This document shows, in pieces, positions 21,501 to 27,600 of a DNA stretch of 64,000 nucleotides (position 1 is the stretch's first letter; each line of letters starts with the position of its first letter). The position numbers and the translations under genes were made by a program. The notes beneath the pieces are model-generated. The model ran no database searches and was not told the origin of the DNA. It was given only the letters and a program-made list of their open reading frames with translations. The DNA comes from Plazaster borealis (taxonomy: Eukaryota; Echinodermata; Asteroidea; Forcipulatida; Labidiasteridae), in the NCBI GenBank assembly GCA_021014325.1, contig CM037461.1, forward strand, positions 8,089,501 through 8,153,500, in the 5' to 3' direction.

Positions 21501-24201
21501 TCATTTCCATTATTGGTGACAAACGATGTGACACCAAAGCCAACCAGAAAAAAGGTGACGCCTGGAAAGCTATCACTTCAGAAATGTCCATCTCGTTTCC
21601 TGACCGTAAAAACCGATCTGCAAAGGACTACAAAGAATTATGGCCGAGAATGAAAACCAAAGCGAAAGGTCTAGCCAGAAACAAGAAATTTGTGCAAATA
21701 AGAAGAAGAGGAGCCCATCCACCCTGTCCACCTTTCTACCTTTCTGTGTACATATCTGGCTTCTAAATGGAGCAGAATACTCACTAAACAACCCCCGTAC
21801 CATGTTTAAGAATTGCTATTGTTTGTTATAAACACATGTTTAACTCTAATGGTCATTTAAACGCGGCTAACTAAAAGCAAGCTTTGTAGTACCTGTTTGA
21901 AGTTAGACACGAGGTTTATACAGTGACTACTATACGCATCTAATGGGTTAAACGGCTTTCGTAGTTACGGCCCTTACAATCGACATGGAACGAGTAATTC
22001 GGGCGTTCGAGCAGAAGTGCTTCAGAAATATCCTGCGCTTCTCATACATACAATACAAGACAAATGCCTTTGTCAGGCAGCAAACCATCACCTTCGCAGG
22101 GACTCAGGATCAACTCATTGTAGTGAAACGCCGCAAGCTCGGAAAATACGGTCCCGTGTCCCGTCACGACTCCCTGTCAAAAAAAAAACATTCTTCAGGA
22201 ACAGTTGAGGACAAGTGACGGGGAGGCAGACAAAGGAAGTCTTGGTCTGACAACATTCGTGACTGGACATGCAGAGACATTGTCGCCCTCTTACGTAAGA
22301 CACAGGGACAACATGCTGTGGCGATCCCTGGCAGAAGATGCATCCATCATGGCACCCCAACAACCAGCACGACTTTCACTGGGTTAAGGAATTAACGAAT
22401 GGTCATTTGGACACCCAAAATGGCGCGTGTAATAAGTGCGCTGCGCGCTATGCAGGGGTCAATACTGCTAGTGCAGTTTGGCCCGTCAATGTTGCGGTGA
22501 TTCCGTATGTTGTGGAATGTTTGTCTGACAGCCGGTTGTTTTGAGCAAAGGCGACGTCAATAATGCGGACTACCATAACATGGTTCAAACTGGCCTTTGG
22601 TCACTTGGCACGCTGGGTGGTGTAGTTGTTATACAACTGCTCTAGAATGTCATCATTTGTTTAATATCAGAACTAGGCCTATATAATAAACATGGTAATA
22701 ACAAATATAGCAATGCATTGAATAATAAGTTCATAAATGGTTCTTATCAATAATGTTGTGTTTCGTGTTTTTGTGATAAGTTATGTTCTGATGATGCAGT
22801 GCTGGGAAGAAGATCCATCAAACAGACCCAAATTTACCGACTTGGTTCCCGTTCTCACAAGGATGGCTGATAATCAGAGAGATTACGTGAGTAACCTGAG
22901 CTAAGGCATGGTGTAAGATTAATTAATAAGCTTGGATTAAGGCTTTAGCCTATCGTAAGGAAATGCTCGATATCAGATGTATTTTTATGTTGGGGTTAAG
23001 GCTTCGGCTTATCGTAGCTTACGCTTGGTCTAAGACTCACGATTAAGCTGGGATTGATGCTTTAACTTATCGCAAGCTTATGCTCGGTCAAACATATATG
23101 ATTAGGCTTGTAATAAGGCTTCGCTTGTCATAAGCTTACGCTCGGCCTAAGATCCTTGATTCAGCTTGGATTAACGCGTTGGCTAATCGTAAGCTTACGC
23201 TCGATCAAAGGTCCATGATTATGCTTGGATAAGGGTTTTGGCTTATTGTAAGTTACGTTATGTCTAAGATTCATTATTATTGTTTCGGCTTATTGTAAAC
23301 TTCACATGGTCTAATATCCGTGATTAGGATCGGATTAAGGCTTAGGTTTGGGTTATTTTGTCATGGGTGAAGTCAGGCTTCGGGAATGTATTAGGATATG
23401 ACTTAATAATTGGAAAATGATAGGTCTTGGAAGCAAGCTTTCTTGATTTGATCCACACTCAATCATGGAATCCTGTATGGGCCCTGCCTTCAAATTTGGA
23501 CCCATTGTCAAAAAGCTGCTTAGGCAGAAAATTGTGCTAACAAATTTTCTGGAATGGAATCAAATAACAATGGCAGGACCACACAAACCGGATCATTTAG
23601 TATGTTTCTATCCAACAAAGTTAGAGTAAAAACGAAATGGGACAGTAGGGGTCCCATATTGCAGGTCTTTACACATGCGAGTGGTCTTACAAAAGGGCTC
23701 TTGTGGGGTCTTTTATACGGTGGGACAATATACACCACAACATGTTTGTTTTGTTAAACTTGGTCACGAGGAATTCTTTAGAAAATTGAATAGTATAATA
23801 AAAAAAAAAGGAGGACCACACAAACCAGCGCTGTGAGGTTGTGTGTTTGTGTGTGGGTGAGTAGGTATACCCAATCAAACTGGGGACCATACAACAAGAG
23901 AGGACAATAGGGTCCCCGGTTGGGTGAAGGTCCCCCGTTGGAAAGTTTGTACAAAACCATTCGAAGCTGTTTCCAAAAAGTACAAACAAAACAGGAACAA
24001 AAGGACTTATCAGAATGCAGGTGTTTACACACTTTGTGTGTAGGTACATTGTATATGTGTGTTATACAATGTGTATTTATATTCTTCCACAAACAGATAA
24101 CCCTAACTTCAGGAGATGAATATGTGGAGATGGGAGCAATTCTAAAAGATCAGGAAGAAAACTGTTACGAGACAGACTTGAGAGGAGTCAATATGTGGTA
24201 A
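1999..24201 (+). CDS. Tie-like receptor tyrosine kinase (FN3 x4+, EGF x2, TM, kinase), 5'-partial, 16 exons
   Basis: Sixteen plus-strand exons with GT..AG borders join in phase into 841 codons: 1999-2283, 2984-3271, 5863-6129, 6626-6901, 7598-7714, 9113-9226, 10173-10339, 13957-14167, 14721-14831, 16367-16521, 17079-17192, 18145-18218, 18707-18747, 19268-19364, 22781-22886 and 24097-24201 (TAA). Domain order is four FN3 modules, two EGF modules, one transmembrane helix, a complete tyrosine kinase and a short tail. The kinase keeps the glycine loop, AVK lysine, helix-C glutamate, HRDLAARN and DFG, so it should be an active plasma-membrane receptor kinase. Stretches such as GHHTNIS, GSCEHEG, WMAIESL and YTTKSDVWSFG resemble vertebrate Tie kinases, but Tie proteins place EGF modules before FN3, the reverse of the order here. 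The start codon, signal peptide and any upstream domains lie outside the window. Tie affinity is inference; an echinoderm-specific RTK class is the main alternative. Confidence 0.88.
2984..3271 (+). CDS. RTK exon: FN3 domain 2
   Basis: A phase 1-1 exon with acceptor TTTCTTGTTTAAG and donor GTAAGT. FN3 landmarks are [10 protein letters not shown] and the later [10 protein letters not shown]. The module begins with PHEPTECL. It has no recognised enzymatic role and is presumably part of the extracellular ligand-binding or spacer region. Confidence 0.85.
3272..5399. other. RTK intron sequence; internal duplication and poly-C runs
   Basis: No gene is visible. Two poly-C runs lie at 3,540-3,550 and 3,595-3,612. 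The start of the intron (about 3,310-3,440) recurs in diverged form at about 4,377-4,495. From about 4,970 to 5,260 the sequence repeats a degenerate motif (CGCTCAAAATAATTTC-like). The small ORFs here show no family features. Confidence 0.5.
5400..5844 (+). repeat. tRNA-derived SINE, near full length
   Basis: The head (5,407-5,490) resembles a Ser/Leu-type tRNA with A box TGGCCGAGCGG and B box GGTTTCGAATCC. A central region follows (CCTTCGGATGGGACATTAAG, GGTTCGCCCCGGTGTTCCTG) that recurs at 7.73, 8.11 and 25.5 kb. The 3' end has a LINE-like GCGCTGTATAAG followed by (ATT)n. The insertion ends just upstream of RTK FN3 exon 3. Confidence 0.85.
5863..6129 (+). CDS. RTK exon: FN3 domain 3
   Basis: A phase 1-1 exon with donor GTCAGT. 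FN3 landmarks are [10 protein letters not shown] and [12 protein letters not shown]. The acceptor (TTGTCTTTGGTGCACAG) starts only about 18 bases after the (ATT)n tail of a SINE, so the branch point and much of the usual upstream context are SINE-derived. Confidence 0.85.
6626..6901 (+). CDS. RTK exon: FN3 domain 4
   Basis: A phase 1-1 exon with acceptor TTTGGTTTGTTACACAG. FN3 landmarks are [10 protein letters not shown] and [14 protein letters not shown]. The inferred donor GTTTGA at 6,902 is weak, but it is the site that keeps phase 1 and ends the domain where its neighbours end. Confidence 0.82.
6902..7597. other. RTK intron, nothing recognised
   Basis: AT-rich intron between FN3 domain 4 and EGF domain 1. 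I see no repeat family, RNA gene or coding potential in it. Confidence 0.4.
7598..7714 (+). CDS. RTK exon: EGF domain 1 (calcium-binding type)
   Basis: A phase 1-1 exon with donor GTAAGT. It encodes 39 residues with six cysteines in EGF spacing. It opens with DIDDC and contains NDGINRFTC, which fits the calcium-binding EGF pattern. SINE-like sequence begins about 13 bases after the donor. Confidence 0.88.
7726..7850 (+). repeat. SINE fragment (same family as 5.4 kb)
   Basis: GGTGTTTCTGACCAGAAGAG and the following B box (TTTCGATCCCGG) match the 3' half of the tRNA-like head of the SINE at 5.4 kb. TTTGTCCTTCGGCTGGGACA matches its core. It is truncated at the left, 12 bases after the EGF exon donor. 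Confidence 0.7.
8110..8254 (-). repeat. SINE fragment, inverted
   Basis: The reverse complement contains GTAAAAGAACCCAGTGCACT, GGGGTTCGCCCCGGTGTTCC and the CCATTGCATGGTGCTATAAA end of the SINE family at 5.4 kb. A (TTTA)n run follows at 8,258-8,280. Confidence 0.75.
8655..8726. repeat. hairpin with 20-bp perfect arms
   Basis: Arms 8,661-8,680 and 8,701-8,720 (the latter TGGCGGACCGTGTTAGTTCA) are perfect reverse complements around a 20-base loop. With one mismatch the pairing extends to about 26 bp. The right arm sits in an AAAATGGCGGACC context that resembles a YY1-type site. Function is unknown. Confidence 0.7.
8873..8892. repeat. poly-G run
   Basis: An uninterrupted run of about 20 G in the intron between the EGF exons. 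It is one of several G or C homopolymers in the window. Confidence 0.85.
9113..9226 (+). CDS. RTK exon: EGF domain 2
   Basis: A phase 1-1 exon with acceptor ATGCATTTTCAG and donor GTGAGT. It has six cysteines (NNC, NPC, GEC, YTC, CDC, VNC) and the typical GFTG turn before the last one. It lacks the acidic start expected of a calcium-binding EGF. Confidence 0.88.
9856..10091. mobile_element. palindromic MITE in RTK intron
   Basis: The terminal inverted repeats of about 41 bp (9,856-9,896 and 10,051-10,091) start AAGGTCCTTAGCAAACGTGA on the left, with three mismatches between arms. The total is 236 bp, mostly AT-rich, and no coding is present. I could not identify a convincing target-site duplication, so the superfamily is open. 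Confidence 0.75.
10173..10339 (+). CDS. RTK exon: transmembrane segment and juxtamembrane
   Basis: After about six extracellular residues comes a hydrophobic helix of about 24 residues ([20 protein letters not shown] and on), then a basic stop-transfer run (QQRKRNK). The exon begins in phase 1 after ACTGACGAAG, the acceptor that fits the preceding EGF exon, and ends in phase 0 at donor GTATGT. The acceptor has only a modest pyrimidine tract, so this start is the least certain border of the gene. Confidence 0.78.
10556..10935. repeat. interspersed MITE-like repeat
   Basis: Starts TTTAAAGGTATTGTTCACTT and contains GTGAAAGTTTGAGCTCATTG and a palindrome GTTTTTATCACGCGTGATAA. This resembles a repeat class I associate with echinoderm genomes. 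Its boundaries are approximate. Confidence 0.45.
11401..11473 (+). tRNA. tRNA-like copy 1, plus strand (GUU in the anticodon position)
   Basis: Folds as a cloverleaf: 7-bp acceptor stem GGCTAGA/TCTAGTC with one G-U pair, D arm GCTCAGTTGGTAGAGC, anticodon stem CCGG/CCGG, B box GGTTCAAATCC. The A box TAGCTCAGTTGG is perfect. Position 33 is C rather than U, and the anticodon and T stems each have a mismatch. I treat it as a tRNA-derived repeat, not a proven Asn tRNA. Confidence 0.5.
11720..11790 (+). tRNA. tRNA-like copy 2, plus strand, degraded
   Basis: Same sequence as copy 1, but with GCGCAG in the D arm, a changed acceptor base and a 3-base loss in the T stem. It probably cannot fold properly. 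Confidence 0.35.
12034..12104 (+). tRNA. tRNA-like copy 3, plus strand
   Basis: Identical to copy 1 through the B box, with one C missing in the T-stem 3' strand. Confidence 0.4.
12353..12424 (+). tRNA. tRNA-like copy 4, plus strand
   Basis: As copy 1, except that the acceptor 3' strand ends TCTAGTA, which opens the first pair. It lies immediately left of the (AT)n tract. Confidence 0.4.
12450..12510. repeat. (AT)n tract at the centre of the inverted array
   Basis: About 61 bases of pure AT dinucleotide follow unit 4. A spacer (12,511-12,650) separates it from the inverted units. Part of that spacer (GAGTTAAACAAACTCTGGCA) recurs at 13,515-13,536 after the last unit. Confidence 0.9.
12694..12765 (-). 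tRNA. tRNA-like copy 5, minus strand
   Basis: Reverse-strand copy equal to copy 1, with intact A and B boxes. Confidence 0.45.
13006..13075 (-). tRNA. tRNA-like copy 6, minus strand, degraded
   Basis: Reverse-strand copy with a shortened T-arm and acceptor region (GACTAGATGGATTTGAACC in plus orientation). It is probably not functional. Confidence 0.35.
13315..13386 (-). tRNA. tRNA-like copy 7, minus strand
   Basis: Reverse-strand copy with full cloverleaf potential, as copy 1. A truncated eighth copy (about 13,472-13,498) keeps only the 3' half. Confidence 0.45.
13957..14167 (+). CDS. RTK exon: juxtamembrane and kinase N-lobe (glycine loop, catalytic lysine)
   Basis: Phase 0 to 1, acceptor CATCAAAACAG, donor GTACGT. 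It encodes a Ser-rich juxtamembrane stretch, then [20 protein letters not shown] with the glycine-rich loop GAGCYG. The ATP-binding lysine follows in LTAVKTIR. Confidence 0.9.
14721..14831 (+). CDS. RTK exon: kinase helix C
   Basis: Phase 1-1, donor GTATAT. It encodes [18 protein letters not shown] with the helix-C glutamate, then [10 protein letters not shown], a stretch close to the GACEH segment of vertebrate Tie kinases. Confidence 0.87.
14832..16366. repeat. RTK intron rich in (GTTT)n and (GTCT)n microsatellites
   Basis: GTTT/GTCT runs lie at 14,940-15,045 and 15,230-15,565. A segment around 15,120-15,200 (AAAGGGATCATAGTCACAAC) recurs diverged at 15,350-15,425, so the microsatellite block is partly duplicated. 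Near 15,829-15,875 a short stretch resembles the 3' half of an Ile-type tRNA. No coding is seen. Confidence 0.6.
16367..16521 (+). CDS. RTK exon: kinase hinge and C-lobe start
   Basis: Phase 1-0, acceptor CCATCCTCTTTTGAAAG, donor GTAGGG. It encodes the hinge [18 protein letters not shown], a Ser-rich kinase insert ([10 protein letters not shown]) and [17 protein letters not shown] Ser-rich insert before the QLL segment also occurs in Tie kinases. Confidence 0.88.
17079..17192 (+). CDS. RTK exon: catalytic loop and DFG
   Basis: Phase 0-0, acceptor TTTCTTTAATCCAG, donor GTAAGT. It encodes [14 protein letters not shown] with the catalytic aspartate and the tyrosine-kinase AAR signature, VSDFGLAR for magnesium binding, and activation-loop tyrosines in NYIYVNTSQ. 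Confidence 0.95.
17193..18144. other. RTK intron, nothing recognised
   Basis: Ordinary AT-rich intron between the DFG exon and the activation-segment exon. The short frames on either strand show no family features. Confidence 0.4.
18145..18218 (+). CDS. RTK exon: activation segment end
   Basis: Phase 0-2, acceptor TTTTCTGGGCAG. It encodes [20 protein letters not shown] and the start of SDVW. Of two possible donors, GTACGT at 18,219 is chosen because it joins the next exon to give SDVWSFG; GTGTAC at 18,217 would break that motif. Confidence 0.9.
18336..18500. repeat. MITE-like repeat fragment
   Basis: Contains TTCCGGCAATATCTCAAAAA and ACCACCTTTTGAAATGAA, and ends CAAAGGTATACGTTGCCTTTAAT (opposite orientation to the ATTAAAGGGACTTTGG start at 42.9 kb). 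It is a dispersed family shared with 42.9-43.2 kb. Confidence 0.5.
18707..18747 (+). CDS. RTK micro-exon: SDVWSFG helix
   Basis: A 41-base exon (phase 2-1, donor GTAAGT) encoding [14 protein letters not shown]. It is short enough for an automated gene finder to miss, but both borders are required to keep the kinase frame. Confidence 0.9.
19268..19364 (+). CDS. RTK exon: kinase C-lobe
   Basis: Phase 1-2, acceptor TATACCAAG, donor GTAAGT. It encodes [18 protein letters not shown] and [14 protein letters not shown]. The GGTPY and GYRM..P segments are Tie/FGFR-like. Confidence 0.9.
21132..21973 (+). mobile_element. PIF/Harbinger-type element nested in the LINE
   Basis: The 842-bp element has 25-bp perfect terminal inverted repeats starting GGGCCGTAACTACGAAAGCC and is flanked by TTA target duplications (21,129-21,131 and 21,974-21,976). 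Removing it plus one TTA restores the LINE frame across the junction (SWTL then TIDMERV). A 3-bp TWA target and G-rich ends are typical of Harbinger. It has no transposase, but it keeps an ORF for a Myb/SANT-like protein. Confidence 0.88.
21425..21766 (+). CDS. Myb/SANT-like DNA-binding protein of the Harbinger element, partial
   Basis: The ORF opens at 21,344, but the ATG at 21,425 ([20 protein letters not shown]) fits the family start. It encodes about 113 residues with a helix-rich Myb/SANT-like domain ([43 protein letters not shown]). In Harbinger elements the second gene encodes such a protein, which helps the transposase bind DNA and enter the nucleus. The later residues ([15 protein letters not shown]) do not look like a normal C-terminus, so the gene is probably truncated by internal deletion. 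Confidence 0.65.
   Translation: MADKRQRSDNFTADERMALVETMRDFISIIGDKRCDTKANQKKGDAWKAITSEMSISFPDRKNRSAKDYKELWPRMKTKAKGLARNKKFVQIRRRGAHPPCPPFYLSVYISGF
22781..22886 (+). CDS. RTK exon: kinase C-terminal helices
   Basis: Phase 2-0. The acceptor is the AG at 22,779-22,780 (TTTTTGTGATAAG), not the later GATGCAG. Only the former gives [18 protein letters not shown] in frame. The conserved CW and RP residues are present. Donor GTGAGT. Confidence 0.88.
22910..23350 (+). repeat. minisatellite of about 62 bp, about 7 copies
   Basis: Degenerate tandem units around GGATTAAGGCTTCGGCTTAT and CGTAAGCTTACGCTCGG, in the last RTK intron. Units drift in length and sequence, so the array is old. Confidence 0.8.
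23351..24096. other. rest of last RTK intron
   Basis: No gene is seen. Short direct repeats are present (GGACCACACAAACC at about 23,576 and 23,813). The overlapping small frames on both strands lack family features. Confidence 0.45.
24097..24201 (+). CDS. RTK last exon: tail with YVEM motif and stop
   Basis: Phase 0 start after TCTTCCACAAACAG. The last 34 residues include [12 protein letters not shown], a YxxM motif of the kind bound by PI3-kinase p85 SH2 domains, and a second tyrosine in NCYETD. The TAA lies at 24,199-24,201. Tie receptors likewise end with a short tyrosine-containing tail. Confidence 0.85.
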   Translation: MTLTSGDEYVEMGAILKDQEENCYETDLRGVNMW

Positions 24202-24381
24202 AGGTAGCAGCTCACATGTGCACTCCACTTCCCTCATCAAACCCCTCCTGCACAACCCGGTCATCTACTTTGAATTAAATTACACGTGTTATTTCAATTG
24301 TTGTCAATCAGTTTAACTTGTGTTTTGTTTTGTTTTATTAAGTGACCTATATGCTCTTCTATTTTTAGGTTTTGCTAGCAA

Positions 24382-24387
24382 AATAAA
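24382..24387 (+). promoter_or_regulatory. candidate polyadenylation signal of the RTK gene
   Basis: AATAAA lies 181 bases after the RTK stop codon and is the first such hexamer downstream. It gives a short 3' UTR of about 200 bases. Confidence 0.5.
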
Positions 24388-24740
24388 AATCAGAAAAGAA
24401 AACAAATCAGTTTCATGAACAATTCAAATTCACGCATATTTCCTTAATTCATAACAACTATTTGTTGTTACAAAGATATTATTGCATCTCAATTTTCTCG
24501 TTCAGGTTTGTTTCAGTCATTATATTTAATCTAAAGACAATCAAGACTACATGTTCACCATTAATTGAATTTCTAGTGTTTTTTGAATGGTTAAACAGTC
24601 TGTTGCTGCTGGTGTTTGCGAAATGAATGATCTTTGCGATCTAATGAATTTAAATGATCTTAATATTGAACAGTTAAATTAATTGAAATCAAATAACTCC
24701 TTTTTACTGATAAATGCTGATATGACACACATAGTTTTCA

Positions 24741-25465
24741 TTTTCAAACGAAATTGAATGAACGTGATGTTAAACTGAATGATGATTTTGTTGAAATTTG
24801 CTGGGAAAACCAATATTTAAAATGAATAAACTTAATGTTTACTTGTATTTACTTGCATTTGTATGTGTTTTTACGAATAATCCCACACTATGAAAACTAA
24901 ACACAAACACGAATAAACTCAATCCTAGAAAACACCAGGACATATTTTGGGTCGGCATCCAATTCTAGAGAAATACTGTGGTATTCCACCGGAAGATTCG
25001 TTTATCGGTAGTAATAGGGGTATGTGGGCGCAGTGTAAACAAACATCAGATATCAGTACACTGTCTGATTTCATCTAATCTAACATAATCTAATATTATC
25101 TATGTCTTATATAATTATTTATTGTTTTAAGTGCACTTTATTCGTGTCCTTATACAGTATTCATTTGCAAACGAAATTGAATTGAATGTTAAATTGAGTG
25201 AGCATGTTGTTGAAATTGGCTGGGAAAACCAATATTTAAATTGTATAAACTTAACATTTTCTGGTATTTATCACGAATGATCTCAAGAAAACTAACCACA
25301 AACACCAATAAACTCAATTCTCGAAAACACCACGACATGTTTTAATTCGGCCTCCAATTCGTGAGGAATACTCTGGTACTCCACCGGAAGATTTGTTTCT
25401 CAGCACTAGTAGGGGTGTGTAGACATCCGTACACAGTCTGATTTACTCTAATCTAATCCAATATA
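24741..25465. repeat. diverged tandem duplication downstream of the RTK gene
   Basis: About 24,741-25,075 and 25,165-25,460 share GCTGGGAAAACCAATATTTAAA, the AATAAACTCAAT..GAAAACACCA segment and ACTCCACCGGAAGAT-like sequence in the same order, offset by roughly 410-420 bases. No coding is seen. Confidence 0.7.
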
Positions 25466-25494
25466 ATCTAATCTAATCATTTATTGTTGTATAA

Positions 25495-25690
25495 GCAGAG
25501 ACACTTAACCATTATTGCGTCGTCCTTCGGATGGAACGTTAATCTTCAGGTCCCGTGTGTTACGTAATGCAAGTAAAATAACCCAGTTACACTTATGACA
25601 AAGAAGGGGTTTGCTCCGGAATTTCTGGCAGTGGCTGCTGAATGCACCAAAGCACCTTGCAAACCATATTAAGGTGTAACAAACCACATT
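25495..25690 (+). repeat. SINE fragment (core and 3' part)
   Basis: Contains CGTCCTTCGGATGGAACGTT and the GGTCCCGTGTGTTACGTAATG and AGCACCTTGCAAACCAT landmarks of the SINE family at 5.4 kb. The tRNA head is missing. Confidence 0.7.
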
Positions 25691-26208
25691 ATAACACACC
25701 TCTTGGTAGTTCTGTATTGTGGTTGGCAGAAACACGGTCACGTGGGGTTAGCTAGGTTAAGTGCATGTAATTTGCACCACTGTCAATACATTGCGTGCGC
25801 ATAATTTGCGGGAAGAAGTTCCCGAACCAGGACATATTAAATGGCATGTTTTTAATGATTACAGCGCCCTCTCTTGATGTCAATAGTGAACAGCAACTAC
25901 AAAATTGAATCTGGGAAACCAAAAAACTTTCCTTTTGTTGAAATGATTGTGGTTTAAATGCTCATGAGTGAATTGTTGAATTAAAACTGTTTAGTTTAAA
26001 AAAACGAAAGTCTCCTTTGTTCACATTTTAGACAGAGGCGTGTTTAAAAACACATGGACTGGCATAATTCAGTCACTAGTTCAAGACTTTCTCCCCCCGT
26101 TATGTGATTAAACAGAAGAGGGAACTATCGGCATTGGGAAATATGTCCATCTTTTGGTCACTCACTGTCCCTCGGAGCAAAAGACGTGCTCGACTCATTG
26201 CCAGTCCA

Positions 26209-26850
26209 TATCGTCGTTGTTTTTACGAAGTGACAAATGTGTCCAAAATCATAAAATTTAGCACATCGTTTTTTTTGTAAATTATTGATGTATGCAATGC
26301 TGTTAACATTTTAACAAAGTTTCAGGACCTAATACGTAATATTATCGTAATTACACTAATATTAGAATAACCGACGAATAATATATTGTTCATGTTTTGT
26401 TTTTACAAAGTGACAAATCAAAATTTACCACCGAAGTCCATTGAACTACATAGCGCGGGCACGGTGCCAAAATAGGTGTGGTTTAACGTTTGGGTTCTTA
26501 CGAAGTGACAAAACATTTCATTACGGTTTTTACGAAGTGACAAACCTAAATACGCATTGGTTTGTACACAGCGCTCTGCGGGAAGGTCTGTTTTTAGGGT
26601 TTTACGAAGTGACAAATGTGTTTAGGAATTAATTACTCATCAAAACAGTCGCAAAAGTGAAAAATGCTGACAGTTCTGAATGACTGAAGTACTCAGCTTT
26701 ATTTTGATAGTAAACTTTCAAAGAACAAATAGTAAGTAGTGTACCAAACAATAGTTTGAAAAATAGTTCAACTTCAAACACGATTTTCTAAAAACCTGTA
26801 TTTTTGGCTGCGGGGCTAAATCGTCGCTTCGTAAAAACGGCGACGATTAT
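26209..26850. mobile_element. TIR element with iterated TTTACGAAGTGACAAA motif (copy A)
   Basis: The ends are ATCGTCGTTGTTTTTACGAAG and, inverted, CTTCGTAAAAACGGCGACGAT. The terminal motif is repeated inside at about 26,402, 26,495, 26,527 and 26,601. The right part (ACTTCAAACACGATTTT, TTTTTGGCTGCGGGG) is homologous to the elements at 43.3 and 58.9 kb. No coding is visible. Confidence 0.7.
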
Positions 26851-27600
26851 GTGTAAAATATAAAATCTAGTTATTATTATTATAATTAGTTAAAACATTT
26901 ACTCATTCAGTTTTCATTGTGGTTTATAACTTGATATTATTTTAGTTAATCATTGTGTGTATTTTTAAAGCAACTCAAATAATGTGTTTAACAAATATAT
27001 AAAACAAAACAAAGATTCGCAAATGGCTGGTCCCCAAGCATCCATTTTAGTGTAATGAACATTATTTTAAGCAAAAATCGCACTAATTTTTTTTTTTTCT
27101 CGTTACATAAATATTTCGTCACTTTGGACATTGGTAGGTTTTAGATTTAAATTTGTACAAGAAATACTGAAAGACATGTTGTTATTGTTGTAGATAAATG
27201 TTATATGTAGCATGATATCACCAAAACATTCAAAGAAATTAATGTACAAGTACCCTTTAAGTTTTGGTTACAGATTTATCATTTTTAATACACTTGTTTT
27301 TCTTTATTTTTTGAACACTGAGGGAAATAATTTCATTTTAACTATAATTTGTGTTTATGTCATAACACTGTAGCTTAAAATTCATTGGTTATTCTGTTTG
27401 TAAATACTTAAACTAAACTACTTGTGAATGAAAAAATAACATGCAAGCAACATATTAAATGAAATAAAAGTATGAAGGGATTCATCATATCACTGTTTGA
27501 ATTACTACAATGGTTTCTTTGAGTATCAATAAATGTACTTTTTGTTTAATTGAAAAAGTAAAGGACCACATAATGACTCAATTGCTGAAGTCGAACTAAT
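26851..27600. other. intergenic, nothing recognised
   Basis: AT-rich sequence between the TIR element and the satellite. No ORF, repeat family or RNA is recognised. Confidence 0.4.

Larger units (their letters stand above)
19700..22400 (+). mobile_element. degenerate non-LTR retrotransposon (APE endonuclease plus RT), interrupted by a DNA transposon
   Basis: Conceptual pieces on the plus strand follow the order of an endonuclease-RT LINE. There is an endonuclease part ([22 protein letters not shown]), [14 protein letters not shown] near 20,190, [20 protein letters not shown] near 20,285, and TDDIFDLCD. Then come RT remnants ([17 protein letters not shown] near 20,655), [24 protein letters not shown] near 21,100, and, after an insertion, [20 protein letters not shown] to a C-terminal APQQPARL near 22,370. 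Frames change often, stops are present and the RT core is deleted. It is a dead copy inside the RTK intron 19,365-22,780. The clade (RTE-like) is my best guess. Confidence 0.75.
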
